A stretch of 64,000 nt of DNA, from the NCBI GenBank assembly GCA_963678675.1, contig OY783193.1:12262822-12326821 (forward strand), read 5' to 3'. Below, piece after piece: positions 10,500 to 23,394 of the stretch (the stretch's first letter is position 1; each line of letters starts with the position of its first letter). Source of the stretch: Xiphydria camelus (lineage: Eukaryota > Arthropoda > Insecta > Hymenoptera > Xiphydriidae). Position numbers and translations under genes: made by a program. The notes beneath the pieces were generated by a model. That model was not told the DNA's origin and made no database searches. It worked only from the letters and a program-made list of their open reading frames with translations.

Positions 10500-13400
10500 A
10501 AAGTGTTACCTTAAATCGATTGCTTTTCACCACGAGCTAAGCTTCAATACCCATGCATGGAATACAAGATAATGTAGGTTCATTAACACCTTTTATCACA
10601 ATTCTATAATGAAAAACTTAGCGTGTAAATATTATAATGGCCTAATAAAAAAAAAAACAATTTTTAGCGACACCAGTCGAATGGCGCTTGCTACTGGTCA
10701 GTTTACCAACTCAAATCTGACAGTAGGTCAACAGCAAACTGTACGTATGACGTGTGCTGCCATTTTTCATAAAACAATCAATCTACGGCCTGTGAGCATA
10801 TTGCAAACACACATGCGCATATTGTATTCACCTATCTTAGTTGCAGTAATTCCTCTTCCGCTTGCGATATTAAGAAACCTTTCCGGAAAAATTATTCAAC
10901 AAATCATCATAGAGTGTATCAAGAGACTTCAGAGCTGCTTAATTCTTCGCGAAACTAAAATCGGTACAAAATCTACATTGACCGAATCGGCGTTGGTCAA
11001 TAACGTATTTTCTAATCATATACTGTAGAAATGGGCAATTGTATGTAGTAGTGTGAACTTTGGATGGTGCAGTCAGTGAAACGATTATTCGTGTACGAAA
11101 TGACAAGTGGTGTCAAATATGTGACCGTCACTTTTTTTTATTTGAATTGACGTGAAATGGAATAGCTAATATTGCATGGAGTCTGTTTAATGCTAGTGCA
11201 CTCGATTAAATTTGAAAATGCATTTTTAAAAATTCACTCGCATTACTTACCTCCGGGAGAATGGACAATGGATTTGTATTTGCATCGAACGAACATGAAT
11301 TGCATACTTTGCAGATATTAACTACATATTCTCAACATTTTGCGAACAAAATGAGTTGTCCCTCGCATTCCTTTATCGAAATTTTTAAAAATAATTCAGC
11401 CAATTACAGGAACTTTAAATATAATATTTATACCCTGAATTAGTATCCAATTATTACAGTCGGCACCGCAAATATGGGACAGTAGATTATTTTAGTTTCA
11501 GGGTCAAGAGAGTTACCCCTATAGTCTCTTATTTTAAACACATAGTTGTTAGGATCTAGTGTTTCAGTTAATCCCACTTTACCCTGGTGTTCCAGTTAAC
11601 CCCACTTTACCCTGAAACTAAAACAAACCGAATTTATGTTTGCTCGAGGGTCGTTAAGCAGTGACCTTCGTTTTATCTCGCCCGGGAAAGCCCATGAAGC
11701 TCGTAATTTCTTTTTACGACTGTAATTTAATTTTAGCTCAACGTATTGCTGCGTAAAAGTGACTGACAATAGACATGCGATGGAAATTGCGTATTGAATA
11801 TGCAGTTTGGAGAGGAATGCACTCGCTAGCACTATTCCGTAACTATAATGTACTCCTAACCCCCCCTTAGACTCGAACGACCCTCCCGCACTGCTTACGT
11901 ATAGCTGTATAACATTTACAGGAGTTTCATGAAAGGTCCAACATAATAGAGATTCGACTGACTCGAGCGCGATATGTGGTCCTATATATATATTTACATT
12001 ATGAATGACGTTATCGCGTCACGTCTGCTGCATTTCCTCCTAATAATTATTTTCATAAACTGACGTTGCTCCATCATGATTGACGTCCATACGAAGCAGA
12101 CATAAAAGAACACAGACGAATAGTGTCAATGATAGATGTCAGTGCGAGGCAAATTTTTAAACAAGTTTTCGCTGATCCGGACTGGAATGTTTTTTTTAAT
12201 CGCATGTGACTAATTCATATGTATTCCACGATTTTTCCAGTTACAATCACCACAATCCAAACGCGAAATGGAAATGACAATCAGACGTCAGTGTCACACG
12301 AAACTTTCCATCCTGTCACCGACGCTCCCCCCGACGCTCGGAATTCCGTATTAGCCCAAGAAATCTCGGCATGCGATTAAAGGGGCTATACATAATTTAT
12401 GACGAGTTAATAAAGCTATATTGTAATGAGGATACGTCGCCACGTCGGCTAACGTCACTAGACGCACGTTACTTCGGCTTTATTGTCTGTTATTCCTACT
12501 GACAGGCACCTTGGAAAGTGCCTCTTTGGAAAAACACTCGAATCGTTGACTTAGATCGACCCAAACTCCGATCGCTTTTCTTTTCGCGCTTGTAGTTTCC
12601 ATAATCCCTTCTGTACTTTTATCGTGGAAGTAAATAACAATAGACATTTTCGCCTCTATTTTCAACTCGGCAGCCACAGGCTAGTTTTCCTTCCGTACAA
12701 TTATTTCGGTCTATAGACAAAGACCCTGCAGTACCGAACAGCCCCGTTCTCTCCGTGGAAACTTGGATCATCCGGGGAAAGAGTTCTCCTTTCGTATTGA
12801 CGATGGCTGGAAGGGAAGCGGACGTCGAGCACGTATAAGTTTTGCACCGCGATCGCTAACAGAGTAACCCAGACAATATCATATTATTATTTCACGAGTA
12901 AGCGTCACGCGAAGGACGCTTTCGTGCGCATTTCAACAAGTCATACGACACGAGAGTCGTGTAATACGAAAATCGTTGCAATTTTTACTCCTCGCTCTCT
13001 TTTTACGTCGCAAATGCGTGACCGAAAGCACGCGATAAATGTTGCCAAATAAGGCAAGGTAAACTGAAAGAGCGCGACCTCCTGAAATTCAATTCGGACA
13101 AATTATTCCACGCGATTATTCGTACGATCGCAGAGCCCCGCGAGCTTCTCTTTGTTCGCGTCGAATTAAAAATTGAAATTTAGTAGGTATCGCGAAAAAG
13201 TCGGAAGCTTCGCTAATTAGAGGGTGAACGGACGTCGGGAGTGGCGCAGAGAGGGTTGCAGCGCGTGTGGTGGTGCTGTGCTTTATATAGGTTCCAGGAA
13301 ATGTCGTGCACAGGTAAGGCGGTTAACATATCTCGCGCGTACACATAAATCTACATCGCGCAGCTATCGCGGTGTAGGTGCGAATGTGTGCGGTCCTCGC

Positions 13401-13990
13401 GACAGCGGTTCGAGCGGTTGTATAAATGTTGCACGTAGCGCGGGGGTGGCGTCGCGACTGCAAAAGTTGAATGGACTGTACCTACCGTCGCGAGGGTTCT
13501 CAATTCTCGCTTTGTCGCGAATTTTCTCGACTTTCCTTCTCGCGCGACGGCATCGAGACGCGGCGCGGGGGTGCAACGGATATTCCTCGCGGCGATCTGT
13601 AATTTTATCCGCAGCGTCCTGTGTGCGCGGTTGCGTTATTCTTTAAACGAATTGCCGCGCGACCGGATACTCGGTGTCCGATTATTATTCGCGTCGAAAC
13701 CGCACACGCGTGCGCGCGAATATCCCCGTGCCCTGCAACGCTAAGCAGGTTTCGCGTTCACCTACTTTGACGCGCGCGGTAAATCGCGCTTAGGAACGAA
13801 AATTTCCTTCTCCCGTTTCGGAGCCGTGGAAATTCGCTTCTCGCGGATCGCAAATCTGCGCGTATCGCGCGAAGGCAGTGGGAGAAAAATAGTGAGGATC
13901 GTTCGGAGGTAATTTCTCTGATGACTATTGTTCTTCGCCCGCTTTGCGAATAATATTTAGGTGCGGTTGATGTGCTTGCGTTAAAGAAAA
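10500..13990. other. Gene-poor stretch with one small hairpin element
   Basis: A hairpin element lies at about 11484-11630, where TTTTAGTTTCAGGGT is mirrored by ACCCTGAAACTAAAA. The rest is non-coding as far as I can see. It becomes CpG-rich from about 12,900, where long open frames appear on both strands only because stop codons are scarce. Confidence 0.4.
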
Positions 13991-14001
13991 GCCGGTGTAA
14001 T

Positions 14002-14381
14002 TACGAGGGCAGAGTGAAAAGTCCGATACCTTTTAAATTAAACGCTTTCTTTTTTTTATGAATTGTTCATTTATTTTTCAACATAGTCACCTTTCCGCTC
14101 AATATATTCCTCGTCCAACGATATTACAATTTTTTTAAACCCTTCAAAAAGTAATTTTTTCCTAAGTCTGTAAAGTAGCCAAATCCAGTGAATAAGGTGG
14201 ATGCGGCAGCAATTCGAACTTCAAATCGACCAATTTCGCTGTTGCAACGACAGACGAATGGGCAGGTACATTGTCGTGGTGGAACGGAACTTTCACTCTG
14301 CCCTTGTACGCATAAATGAACAATTCATAAAAAGAAAGTGTTTAATTGAAAAAGTATCGGACTTTTCACTCTGCCCTCGTA
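14002..14381. mobile_element. Non-autonomous mariner-like element with TA duplication
   Basis: The ends are TACGAGGGCAGAGTGAAAAG at 14002, with the reverse complement ending at 14381 and TA at both outer positions. The interior, read on the minus strand, still shows a transposase-like tail (GRFEVRIAAASTLFTGFGYF, then a fragment ending GDYVEK). It is therefore a deleted copy of a Tc1/mariner-type element rather than an unrelated MITE. Confidence 0.7.
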
Positions 14382-14432
14382 CTACGGAAATACGTATCGA
14401 TTAAAAACAAAAATACGCCATCGATGAGCCAC

Positions 14433-14695
14433 ACACATCCGGGGAAAAGGTCTAGTTGAATACGAATCTGGTAGAAAAATTTATTTGAGATGAACAGGAA
14501 GTTATTCACATCGAACACAAAAGTCTATTCGAATTAGATTGATGTTTTACCAGGTTCGTACTCGATTAAAAAGATATGCGAAAAATTTATTTAATTCAGT
14601 TCCTTTGTTCGATGTGAATATAAATTCCTATTTATTTCAAATACATTTTTCTGCACACACGGTTCGTATATTCAACTAGACCTTTTCCCTCGGTG
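14433..14695. mobile_element. MITE-like element, CACTGAG-end group (copy 1 of a pair)
   Basis: GGGGAAAAGGTCTAGTTGAA at about 14440 is mirrored by CAACTAGACCTTTTCCCTCG near 14690. The interior contains TAGAAAAATTTATTTGAGAT and CAGGTTCGTACTCGATTAA, which recur in the element at 38582-38835. The two are copies of one family. Confidence 0.75.
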
Positions 14696-14699
14696 CGGA

Positions 14700-16316
14700 A
14701 GATCCATACAAACACGGCCGCGACAGTAGGAAGAAGCGCGATGTCGGAAGCTACCCGGAATCGCTATTTCAACCCCTGGATAAAAGCACACAGGGCACCC
14801 CGACTGAGAACCAACAGTCTAGCCTTGACTGTGCGTGGGGGTTGCTATGGCAATACACTCTTGCCCCCGCCCCCAAAGGTAGTCGCTCCACGGCTAAGAG
14901 TGTGACCCCGACCTTTCAGGTGGATGACCTCCACTGCACCGTGCTGCGCGCGCACCGCGAAGCTCACCTACGCGCGTCCTCCCTCGCACCGCGCGCGAGG
15001 GATGCAAGCTACGAAGGGAGGGCTGGAATCGATGGGCGGGTTGGTAATCGTTCTTCTTTTTCCGCGTATAGGTTCGCGAAGGTGGGTTTGATAATTTTTC
15101 AAAAGAAATAAATACATTTTCTCGGATTTGCATTATCAAGAAGATTAAAATATCAATGATTCGAGGGAAAAAATTCTATTTTTGTTATTATTATTCATGA
15201 AAAACGTAATTTGAAAATGTTTCGTAATACCAGAGAGAAGGTGGGACAATTTATTCAATTAATTCAAGACATAACATGCGCATAGGACGTAAAAGTTAAC
15301 CCGCTGTTTGATTTTTTCGGTAAAAAAATACGTTTCTTTCTAAATAACGCATTATCGTCGCGGTGTATAAGTCTAATGTATAAAAAAAAATAAAACCGTC
15401 TCGAAACCCGACGACAATGAATTTCGAGCGAGAGCACCTGTCCCGAGATCGGATCCCAATGCGCCGGCGGAATCGCTGCACGGTGTCGGCAGGTGCGCAA
15501 AATTGGCTCGCAAGGTTCGCTTTGACCCGGATACCCCACGGCGTGGCGTGGCTTGCACGACGACGCGCGGCCACTACGCCTATGCGCCAGACGAGGGGCG
15601 CTCACCCCTTCCTGTCTGCACGCTCACAGAGAAACGCGACAAAGCCGATGCTACACCCGCCCACTCCCACCGCGACGCGGGTCTACGTTTCCCACCCCGC
15701 TCTCCACCCTACTCTACTTCGTGGCCCGAGAATACATATTTCGTAGGGAAATGCCCACTACTCTTGCACCATTGTACGTGGATACGCCGCGCGGAGGGGA
15801 AACGGCGTGACGGACAGACGCGCGCGCACGGTGCAGCAAGAGGGATGTTAAATCGCGGGCTGTGCCCCCCCCCCCTTTCGGTAATTTATTATCGACTCCC
15901 TTATCTGCGGCACGTAGGCTTATTTCGAGGTGGTATACGCGCGAAAGCGTCATTAATCTATCTCGAGAAATCTTGATCCTGCACCGCGCAGGGATACCTC
16001 GAAGAATCGAGTAGGACGTGCCACGATCGAGCGCGATATTGTCGCGAGGGTGCGACGCGTGCACCGCCGGTGACACGGGGGGTAGAGGAGCGCGTTGCGA
16101 CAGGGGCGCGGTCGACGTCGTACGCGTATACGTACACGTGCGTGGAACGCGAAAAGGGATCCACAAAGTGATGCTTCTTACGGTGAAAAAATGCACCCTT
16201 ATTGGGGGGGGGGGGGGGTGTATTTTAGACTAAATATGAGATAGACGAAAGATTGATACGGAAGAAAATATCATTTTTCGTGCCACTATCCTTTCGCTAC
16301 AGATCTTTCGTATTTT
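14700..16316. other. CpG-rich non-coding stretch
   Basis: This part is GC-rich with very frequent CpG, including a run of G at about 16204-16218. Many overlapping open frames occur on both strands, with Arg/Ala/Pro-rich translations typical of stop-poor GC-rich DNA. I see no supported gene. A CpG-island-like or promoter role is possible but not shown. Confidence 0.4.
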
Positions 16317-16783
16317 ACACTGAGAAAAAAATGTAGCGTTCCAACCAAATTGTTTGGATTTAAGGTTAACTTTCGTCGAACTAACCATTCTGTGTTCGGT
16401 TGGACTGTATATCGTTGGAATAACTCAATTTTTCTCGTTTCCTTCAATAAAATTCATTTTTTCGGTAGATGGAAATCAATTGAACTTCACTGCTTTGTTA
16501 AATCAATTCGAGTTGCTTTGTTCCAACAAAAGTTTTTGTCAGACGAACGCGGCGGAAGTATTGTGTTAATTATACTGAGAGAAGAAAACCATTTGATTCA
16601 ATGAAATTTTGGGGTTATGGGTGTGTCCAACTGAACATATATTTACTTGAACAAATATTTTTAAGCATCTAGTTACCTCGACTAAATTTTAGTTAGTCAA
16701 ACTACATATTTGTGGAGATAACTGTATACATATTTAGTTGGCCGTCCGAGAAGTATTGGCTTAAAAATTTTTGTTTTCAGTGT
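16317..16783. mobile_element. MITE-like element, CACTGAG-end group
   Basis: It starts ACACTGAGAAAAAAATGTAG and ends TTTTTGTTTTCAGTGT. A second internal start-like motif (ATACTGAGAGAAGAAAA) at about 16570 suggests two elements side by side or an internal duplication. Confidence 0.55.
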
Positions 16784-17112
16784 AGAGAAAAAGTTTTATT
16801 CCGCTTCTCTCGGTGTGCATGAAAAAATTAATAGCACGATCATATTCCTTCGAAGTATAATATTATACCATCGGCGAGGATATTGCAAGCCAGGCGCAGG
16901 GACTAGTGTTCCAATACAGGGACTAGTTCTCATTTTTCTCGGTGCGAGGTGGATCCCATATGGCCGCGCGGTTAATTCCCCATCCGGCGTTTCTTTTAAT
17001 CGGACAACGCGGAACGCTTCGTATCTACCGACGGCGTAACGAATCCGATGAACGCTCGCTAATTAAACCGGCGCGCTATGTGCACGTTTCCAGTGAAGTA
17101 GGGAAGTGGTGA

Positions 17113-17134
17113 ACGCGCGCGCGCGCGCGCGCGG
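17113..17134. repeat. GC dinucleotide tract
   Basis: An alternating GC run of about 22 bases lies inside CpG-rich non-coding DNA. Confidence 0.8.
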
Positions 17135-17957
17135 CGCTGAATATATACCCCCGGCTCGGCTCGTCTCGCTCGCTTCCGCGCGACTCGTGCGTGAAGTGTG
17201 CAATTAGCGCGTCTCGCGTAGACACTCCTACTCCTGCTCTGGAAACTATGTTGCGCATTGACACGCAACACCGCTTCCGTCGGTGTTCGGTGACTACGTC
17301 TTCGTCGCACGTCAAATCGGTGGATTTCGCGATCTTCGGATTTTACACTTTCCACCCTTCGGATTTTCTATTTCTAGCGAAAATGCTGTAGTAGATGATC
17401 AAGTGAAGCCATTCAGCTCATAAAAAAGCCCCTTTAATACCCACTGAAAAATGCAGACCTTTTCCTGGTATTATAATTATAATTTCTTAAGATGAAAAAA
17501 CGCGATAAAAATATATCCCTAACGTGTAAGCAAGATCTAAATACAAGTGTTTTGATGCTAACGAGAGCACGCGTCACGCGAGCTAAACACGTAGCAGTGT
17601 TTCTATGAAGTTTCCGAGGACTTTCATTATTTTTATTTTCCAAGTGAAATAGTTTTCAGTCTTCTCGACCAGTCATACGTCTTTGATTACTATAAGCTTA
17701 AATGCAGCGTTCGATATTCACGGTATATTCACCCATTTTGGGATGGAACGCGGGCGCACGGCTTAATGACCCCGTGACTGCATCGGTCAGCCAGGCCAGG
17801 CACCTGCATCGCGTGCATCGCCGTTGCATGCGCGAAATTATCCTTCCTACTACCCACGAAACGATGCCTCCCCGTTCTGTAATTGAACCAAACAAATCGA
17901 TTGCAAATGCACGAACCCCGTCATGAACCAGTCCTTTTAACGCGCTCGTTAAATCGA

Positions 17958-17960
<3 letters not shown>

Positions 17961-17991
<31 letters not shown>
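17961..17991. repeat. TC microsatellite, about 31 bp
   Basis: Uninterrupted TC dinucleotides. The region 16,800-19,180 around it otherwise shows no supported gene. Confidence 0.9.
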
Positions 17992-17993
<2 letters not shown>

Positions 17994-19182
17994 GATGGAA
18001 TCACGGCGTCGACTTCACCCCAGCGCGCCTCTCTTCCTCGACTGGTAAAAAAAACGCCGAAGCGTACTACCCTCGCAATGCAACCAATCGTTGTTGCGAA
18101 AGCAGCGAAAGACAAACCGTGGCGGCACATCATCCGTATTGGTGATGCGATACTTTTTTTTTTGCATAGTCATATATCCCTCTCGCAGTCAAAGTTTTCG
18201 CCCGACAATCGTCCGTCTAGACTCACGTCAGACACTCTATAGATCTCCTCTCCTTGACTCCCGCTCCCTTTCCTTCTCGCTGCTTTCGCGCTGCATTTGC
18301 AAATGCACGCGCGTATATCTCTACACGTGTCGCCGTCGAGCCACTGTAAAACGACTCCACCACCGACATCATCACTCCTACATTTTCAGTCACATCGCGA
18401 ATGAGACGCTAGTCGTCACGAGGAAGATAATTTTCCGCGGAATGACCAAACGAACGAGTTTTCTCATTTCGATATTTATAGTCTTGACTGATAAATATTT
18501 AATTTCTAATTGTGCCGATAGCCAGACGATTGAGTTAATTTGTTTAGCCTTCCAGTAATCGCCCCATGCTTCCACTCTCGAACCAGAGCACCCACGCCTA
18601 TCAAACGCCGAGGATCCACGAGAACGGACGCGTGGATGCGCGAGCGCGCCGCTCATAATTGCGATTAATTAAAAATGGCTTTGGTCCGCCGTGCTCCAGC
18701 ACTCCGAGCGAACATCTCCCGGTGGCGAGCATCGATCGCGTCCGCCGGAGGGTCGTCGTCCGCGCTCAGGGCGTCGTACCTATCCTTGCATCAAGGATGA
18801 CTGGAGCGTCACCCTCTCGGCTTCCTCGCTATACGGATAGGCACCTGTCTCCCCTTTGTCCGATGTCTTCTATCCGTATCCACTGGGAGAGTACAGGTAC
18901 GCGTATAGCTACAGTTTCTACTTATTGCAGAGCCGAGCCCGTGATGCAGAGCCAACACGGGAAAAAACAATGTATCGTCGAACTAGCAAGAAAAATATCG
19001 CAGAAATATCAGGAGGTTGCATTGAAAGCCACTGTTCTCCTGTAGATTGCTCTAACTACTTGTGTCGTGCGCAGTGACTAATACTTCTCGTACCACTCAA
19101 AATTATGGACATTTCTCATTAAGATTCAGTCGTTAGACTGCCATTTTTGGTTAATACAAGTCTGTGTCTATAACCTGAAAAA

Positions 19183-20134
19183 ATGGAACGCGACAAATTG
19201 TTTTTTCGATGTGCACTTCTACACTACTCAGATAAAAGAAAAGTGCTGCTGCAGCTCATCAATTACTTGTGTAAACTTATGCTGAATCTGCTCCATCAGA
19301 AACAGTATGTAGAGACTGGTTTCGTTGCTTCAAAAGTGGAAACCGTGATGTTCACGACAAACAACGGCCAGGTCAAATACAGAAGTTCGAAGATGAACAA
19401 CTGCAGGCTCTATTGGAAGAAAAACCTACTAAAACGCTCTGAGAATTGGCTCAACAGCTTGAAGTCGATACGAATCTACAATTTCACGACGTCAACATGC
19501 CATGGGAAAGATTCGAAAAGAAGGAAAGTGGCTGCCACATGAATTGACCGAAAATGCCATTGGTGATCGTCTGAACATCTCGATTTCTTTGCTTGCAAAG
19601 CGTAAAAAGAAAAGTTTTTTATGGCCCATCGCAACCGGTGATGAGAAATGGATCTATTTCGACAACCCGAAATGCAAAAAATTATGGGTTGATCCTGGCC
19701 AACAATCAACGTCGATACCAAAACGAAAGATCCACGGTCACAAAACAATGCTTTTAATTTGGTGGAATATGTGAAAGGTGTCGTTTATTATGAGCTGTTA
19801 AGACCAAATGAAACAATTACTGCCGAACGTTATCAACAACAATTGGAGCGTTTAAATAATAATTTGGTGCAAAAATGACCATCAATTGCATGAAATCGTC
19901 GAAAAGTGATTCTTCTTCACAACGCTCTGCCTCATGTTGCTAGAGCCGTGAAAGAAACATTGATGAAGATCGAATGGGAAGTTCTCCCGCACCCAGCGTA
20001 TTCTCCAGACCTGACCCCGAGTGATTAATATCATTTATTTAGATCGATGCAACACGACTTGGAAGATACACACTTCCATAATTACCAAGAAGTAAAAAAT
20101 TGGGTTACCGAGTGGATTAGCTCAAAAAGTAGAT
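19183..20134 (+). pseudogene. Degenerate mariner transposase (second copy)
   Basis: The blocks occur in the expected order across frame changes. From ATG at 19183 there is an N-terminal piece (MERDKLFFRCALLHYSDKRK). Then come [100 protein letters not shown], and [12 protein letters not shown] followed by YHLFRSMQHDLEDTHF. The first catalytic Asp (TGDEKW) and the SPD...SD motif are still readable. A stop after the IWWN block (near 19773), further in-frame stops near 19876 and 20027, and frameshifts before 19502 make it non-functional. It differs from the copy at 1870 and is probably of another age or subfamily. Confidence 0.9.
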
Positions 20135-20159
20135 AATTATTCAAGAAAATTATCGTCAA

Positions 20160-20800
20160 TCTGTCAATGAAATATTGTCGATATATTATAGCAATATAAT
20201 TGCTTTAAGAACTGCAATATACATTTGGATAAGAAGTATCGTAGAAATAACAACAATGTCTCGCAAACGGTTGAACAGATGGGCATTTCACTTTATACCA
20301 TTTTATATCAGTTCCGGCAAGATCTATAACCTTAGTAAGAATAAAAATAGTGCGTTTCATTTAAAAAAGTCAAAGTGACTTTCATGTCTCGTAATTAATT
20401 CACTCGTCTCAACAAATATCGCTGAATCGTATTAACGATATTTTTTTGTAGATTAATGTTAATGATTACGTATTGCTCAGAGACCTGGTAATGATTAATC
20501 GTTGCCATACTTACCAATACTATATAGCTTCAACATGTTACTGGAAGTCAAACCTCATTGCTCCAGCGCTCTACAATAAAATATTGCTTCAACACGTTGC
20601 AATACCTCATTGCTCCAGAGTGCTCAACGATCATATATTGCTTCGATATATTAGAACAATATATTGTTGTAATACACTTAGTAATAGTGTGTTGCTTTTA
20701 CATTTAGCAATGTTACATATTTTAATATAGCAATAAATGCCGCTAGTTGAGAAAGAGAATTATTTTATTGTTCATCTAGCAATATTATTGCTAATTTTAT
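20160..20800. other. AT-rich stretch with repeated ATATTGCT-like motifs
   Basis: Motifs such as CTCATTGCTCCAG and AATATATTGC recur in both orientations. This may be an old repeat derived from inverted copies. There is no coding signal. Confidence 0.35.
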
Positions 20801-21417
20801 TTTTCATGAAGAGGAACGTCGATATTCTCGCGCGACGCGCCCTTCCGCGACGCGTCTCGCGGAGAAAATTAGCGTTTCCCGCCAACAAGGAAAACTCCCG
20901 GAAGCCAGCGGTGCGCGAAGCTTATGAAATTCATCCGCCCACCGCCGCTGAACGAGCGTTCATTCGTAGATTTCGCGGAGGGAGGGCAAAGAGTATACCT
21001 AAACTCCGCAGAAATTCAGAGGGGACGATTAGCTGCCGAGGTGTACTTTCGAATCCTTCAAAGCCTCCCTGCCCCATGCGCGGTGGACGATCGGACAAAG
21101 AGATCGGGAGGGAGAGAGAAAGGGAACGCGATTCTCTGTTAGGAATTAGGGATCTGCGTGGTCGAGAGTTTGGGGCCAGACAGTCGTTGGCCCCGTTTCT
21201 CCAGCGACTGTGCCTCTGCAGTATGCTATATCCCGACGATGGCGGCGGCGACGGAGGCGGCGGACCCCCGGTACAGTGGCGGCGAACCCTCCTCCGCCCG
21301 GTCCTCCGCGCTTCGCGTTCCAGACTTCGACGGGAAGAAATAGACTCGAGGCAAATCGAAGGACAACGTCTCATGTGTAGGGGTGACTCGAGATAAAAAT
21401 CAAATACGAATATTTGT

Positions 21418-22220
21418 TGCGCCCCGAGTGGAAAATTAGCTTGGCTATTTCCGCATTAATTCAAAACAAGGGCCTACTTATCATTTAGTGTAGCATCCAA
21501 GTTAATTTTATCCCGGCCTTTCTCGTTAATCCCCAAGTTAGGACCTATAGTTTAAATTCAACTGGGCATCCACGATCATTTTATCTCAGCTTTGACGTTA
21601 ATTCCAAACGAAGCCCAAGTTAGGATTGAATTGAACTTCCACGTTAATGTTATCCTGACTTTCCCCATTAATCACAAACTATGGCCCAGTTTAGATTTAA
21701 CTGGGCATCCGTGATAATTTTATCTCGACCTTTCCCGTTAAATACGGCTTTTAAGCAATTTTTTTTTATCGCAGATACGGAAAATGTGGGCAAAATAATT
21801 TACCTCGTGTTTCTTCATTTTTCTTTTTCGGCCTTATCTAAGCTGGAAAACGACATTTTGAAATGAAGCTTTGTCATCGGGCTGTGAGTCTATCTCTCTC
21901 GCACTCGCAACTTAGCATAAGTGCGTCTCTCTAGCGTTTCTATGACGTCACGATGTTGTAGAGAGAAACGCATCTATAACTCAGCGAATAATTATTTTAT
22001 CGGATATTTTCTTTTTTATGTGATATTGAATATGTATGTAGATTGCAAATTGAATTCTTTATTTAAAGACCGAATTGCAAATCAGGACGACCTATATTGG
22101 CTCAAGTTAGGAGAGCCTGGTTAAAAAAGTGAGGCATTTCTATATACATAGGATCAAGATAATAATGTGACAAATTAATTTGGCCCAAGTTAACGCCTAC
22201 AAAGAATTTCCACTCGGGGC
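21418..22220. mobile_element. Composite repeat with CCCCGAGTGGAAA ends
   Basis: GCGCCCCGAGTGGAAA at about 21419 is mirrored by TTTCCACTCGGGGCCGTGCC at about 22205. Inside, a tandem repeat of about 70 bp (AACTGGGCATCC followed by ATTTTATCTC, and GGCCTTTCTCGTTAAT-like segments) spans about 21485-21745. It is followed by a dispersed repeat that also occurs alone at 27057-27409. Confidence 0.55.
21743..22075. repeat. Dispersed repeat, copy 1
   Basis: It shares an order of blocks with 27057-27409: TTTATCGCAGAT, GAGCTGGAAAACGACATT or its variant, CTATCTCTCTCGCACTCGCA, CATAAGTGCGTCTCTCT, GAGAGAAACGCAT, GGATATTTTCTTTTT and TTATTTAAAGACCGAA. The family is unknown. It has no visible terminal repeats or tRNA-like promoter. 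Confidence 0.8.
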
Positions 22221-22886
22221 CGTGCCTAAAAAAAATAGATGTATAATAACGTTACACCGCGCCTAAAATACGAAGTGAAGTTAGTACGACACGCGTATAC
22301 GCGAAGCGCGAAGAAATCCGAAGCCGCGCGATAAGCTGCGAAGATGCGTCAGGCCGCGTTAACGTTGACTCACCGCGCGGAAAAAGTAGTGCGAACAACC
22401 GAAAATTCCCAAGGATGCGCAACCCGATTAGGGATTTAAAAATATATTATACTTTGTAATTCGTCGCGTTGACCTAACACCCCTTTATTGCAATACGACA
22501 AACGACAAAATACATCGTCGAACGTCGATTAGTTGCAGTCGTTCGTTCATCGAGAAAGAAACAGTCGAACCGCATAAGTTTATCCAAACGAATGGTATTC
22601 TATTATTCCAGATGAGATTCAACGTTTGAAATAAATAGAAATACAGGAAATCTCTTTTTTTTAGTGACAGCAATAGGAAAACAACATAATTAATAATTCA
22701 TCGTTCCATTAATTTAGGGTGCATTCTCCCTTTGCATCTTTTCACCAGTCACCACCGCCTCGAAGTGCTCGTCTGGCGATGACGTGGCGATCCTGGAATC
22801 GCTGGGACGCGCCACAGGATATTTCGGACGTGGCGACGTGCACCTCGTATCGTTTCATTTTGGGTACGTCACGCGGGGAGTGCTAC

Positions 22887-22936
22887 CGTGGTGGTGGTGG
22901 TGGTGGTGGTAGTGGTGGTGGTGGCGGCGGCGGTGC
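22887..22936. repeat. GGT/GGC trinucleotide repeat
   Basis: A GGT run grades into GGC within CpG-rich non-coding DNA. The poly-Gly open frame over it is not convincing. Confidence 0.85.
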
Positions 22937-23271
22937 CGGCGCGTCGAGAGAGGGAAAGTTCGCCCTAGTGCCTCCATCCTGTCTGCAGTGCCCCGGCTTT
23001 CCCCCCAACCCCCTTACCCACCCTGTTGCACCCGCTCTCCGCACTCTCTCGGTCTACAAACTGCAGTTACCGCGCCAAGGGTTGCCAACATTGCGACCGA
23101 GCAAGGACGACGAGGGAAAATGCAAAAAAATCGTAAATTTTGATCCAAGATAATGCAAAACTATGTATAGACGCATTGCAGTTTAAAGCGGTACAAAAAA
23201 GTACGGAAAAAAATCTCCAAGCTAAAAATTTCTCAGAGAAACGAGCAATTTTTCCGGCTCGCCGAATATAT

Positions 23272-23394
23272 TGACGTGTCCTAAAAGAAATCACGTAACT
23301 CGGCTTTGCAGTTAGAAAACACGTATCTCGACGTCAACAGCGTATTTCTCTAAATGCAATGCCGAGTTACGTGATTTCTCGTAGGGCACGTCGA
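23272..23394. repeat. Hairpin with arms of about 38 bp
   Basis: AAGAAATCACGTAACTCGGC on the left and GCCGAGTTACGTGATTTCTC on the right are mirror images within arms that start GACGTG and end CACGTC. The loop is about 45 bp. It is probably a MITE remnant. Confidence 0.6.

Noticed and set aside
10609..11028. 139-codon open frame on the plus strand
   Set aside because: No recognisable domain, no splice or promoter context, and the composition is like the surrounding non-coding DNA.
20737..21396. 219-codon Arg-rich open frame
   Set aside because: It overlaps frames of similar length on the opposite strand in CpG-rich DNA and shows no domain.
22719..23153. Poly-Gly open frame of 144 codons
   Set aside because: It is driven by the GGT/GGC repeat; no conserved sequence around it.
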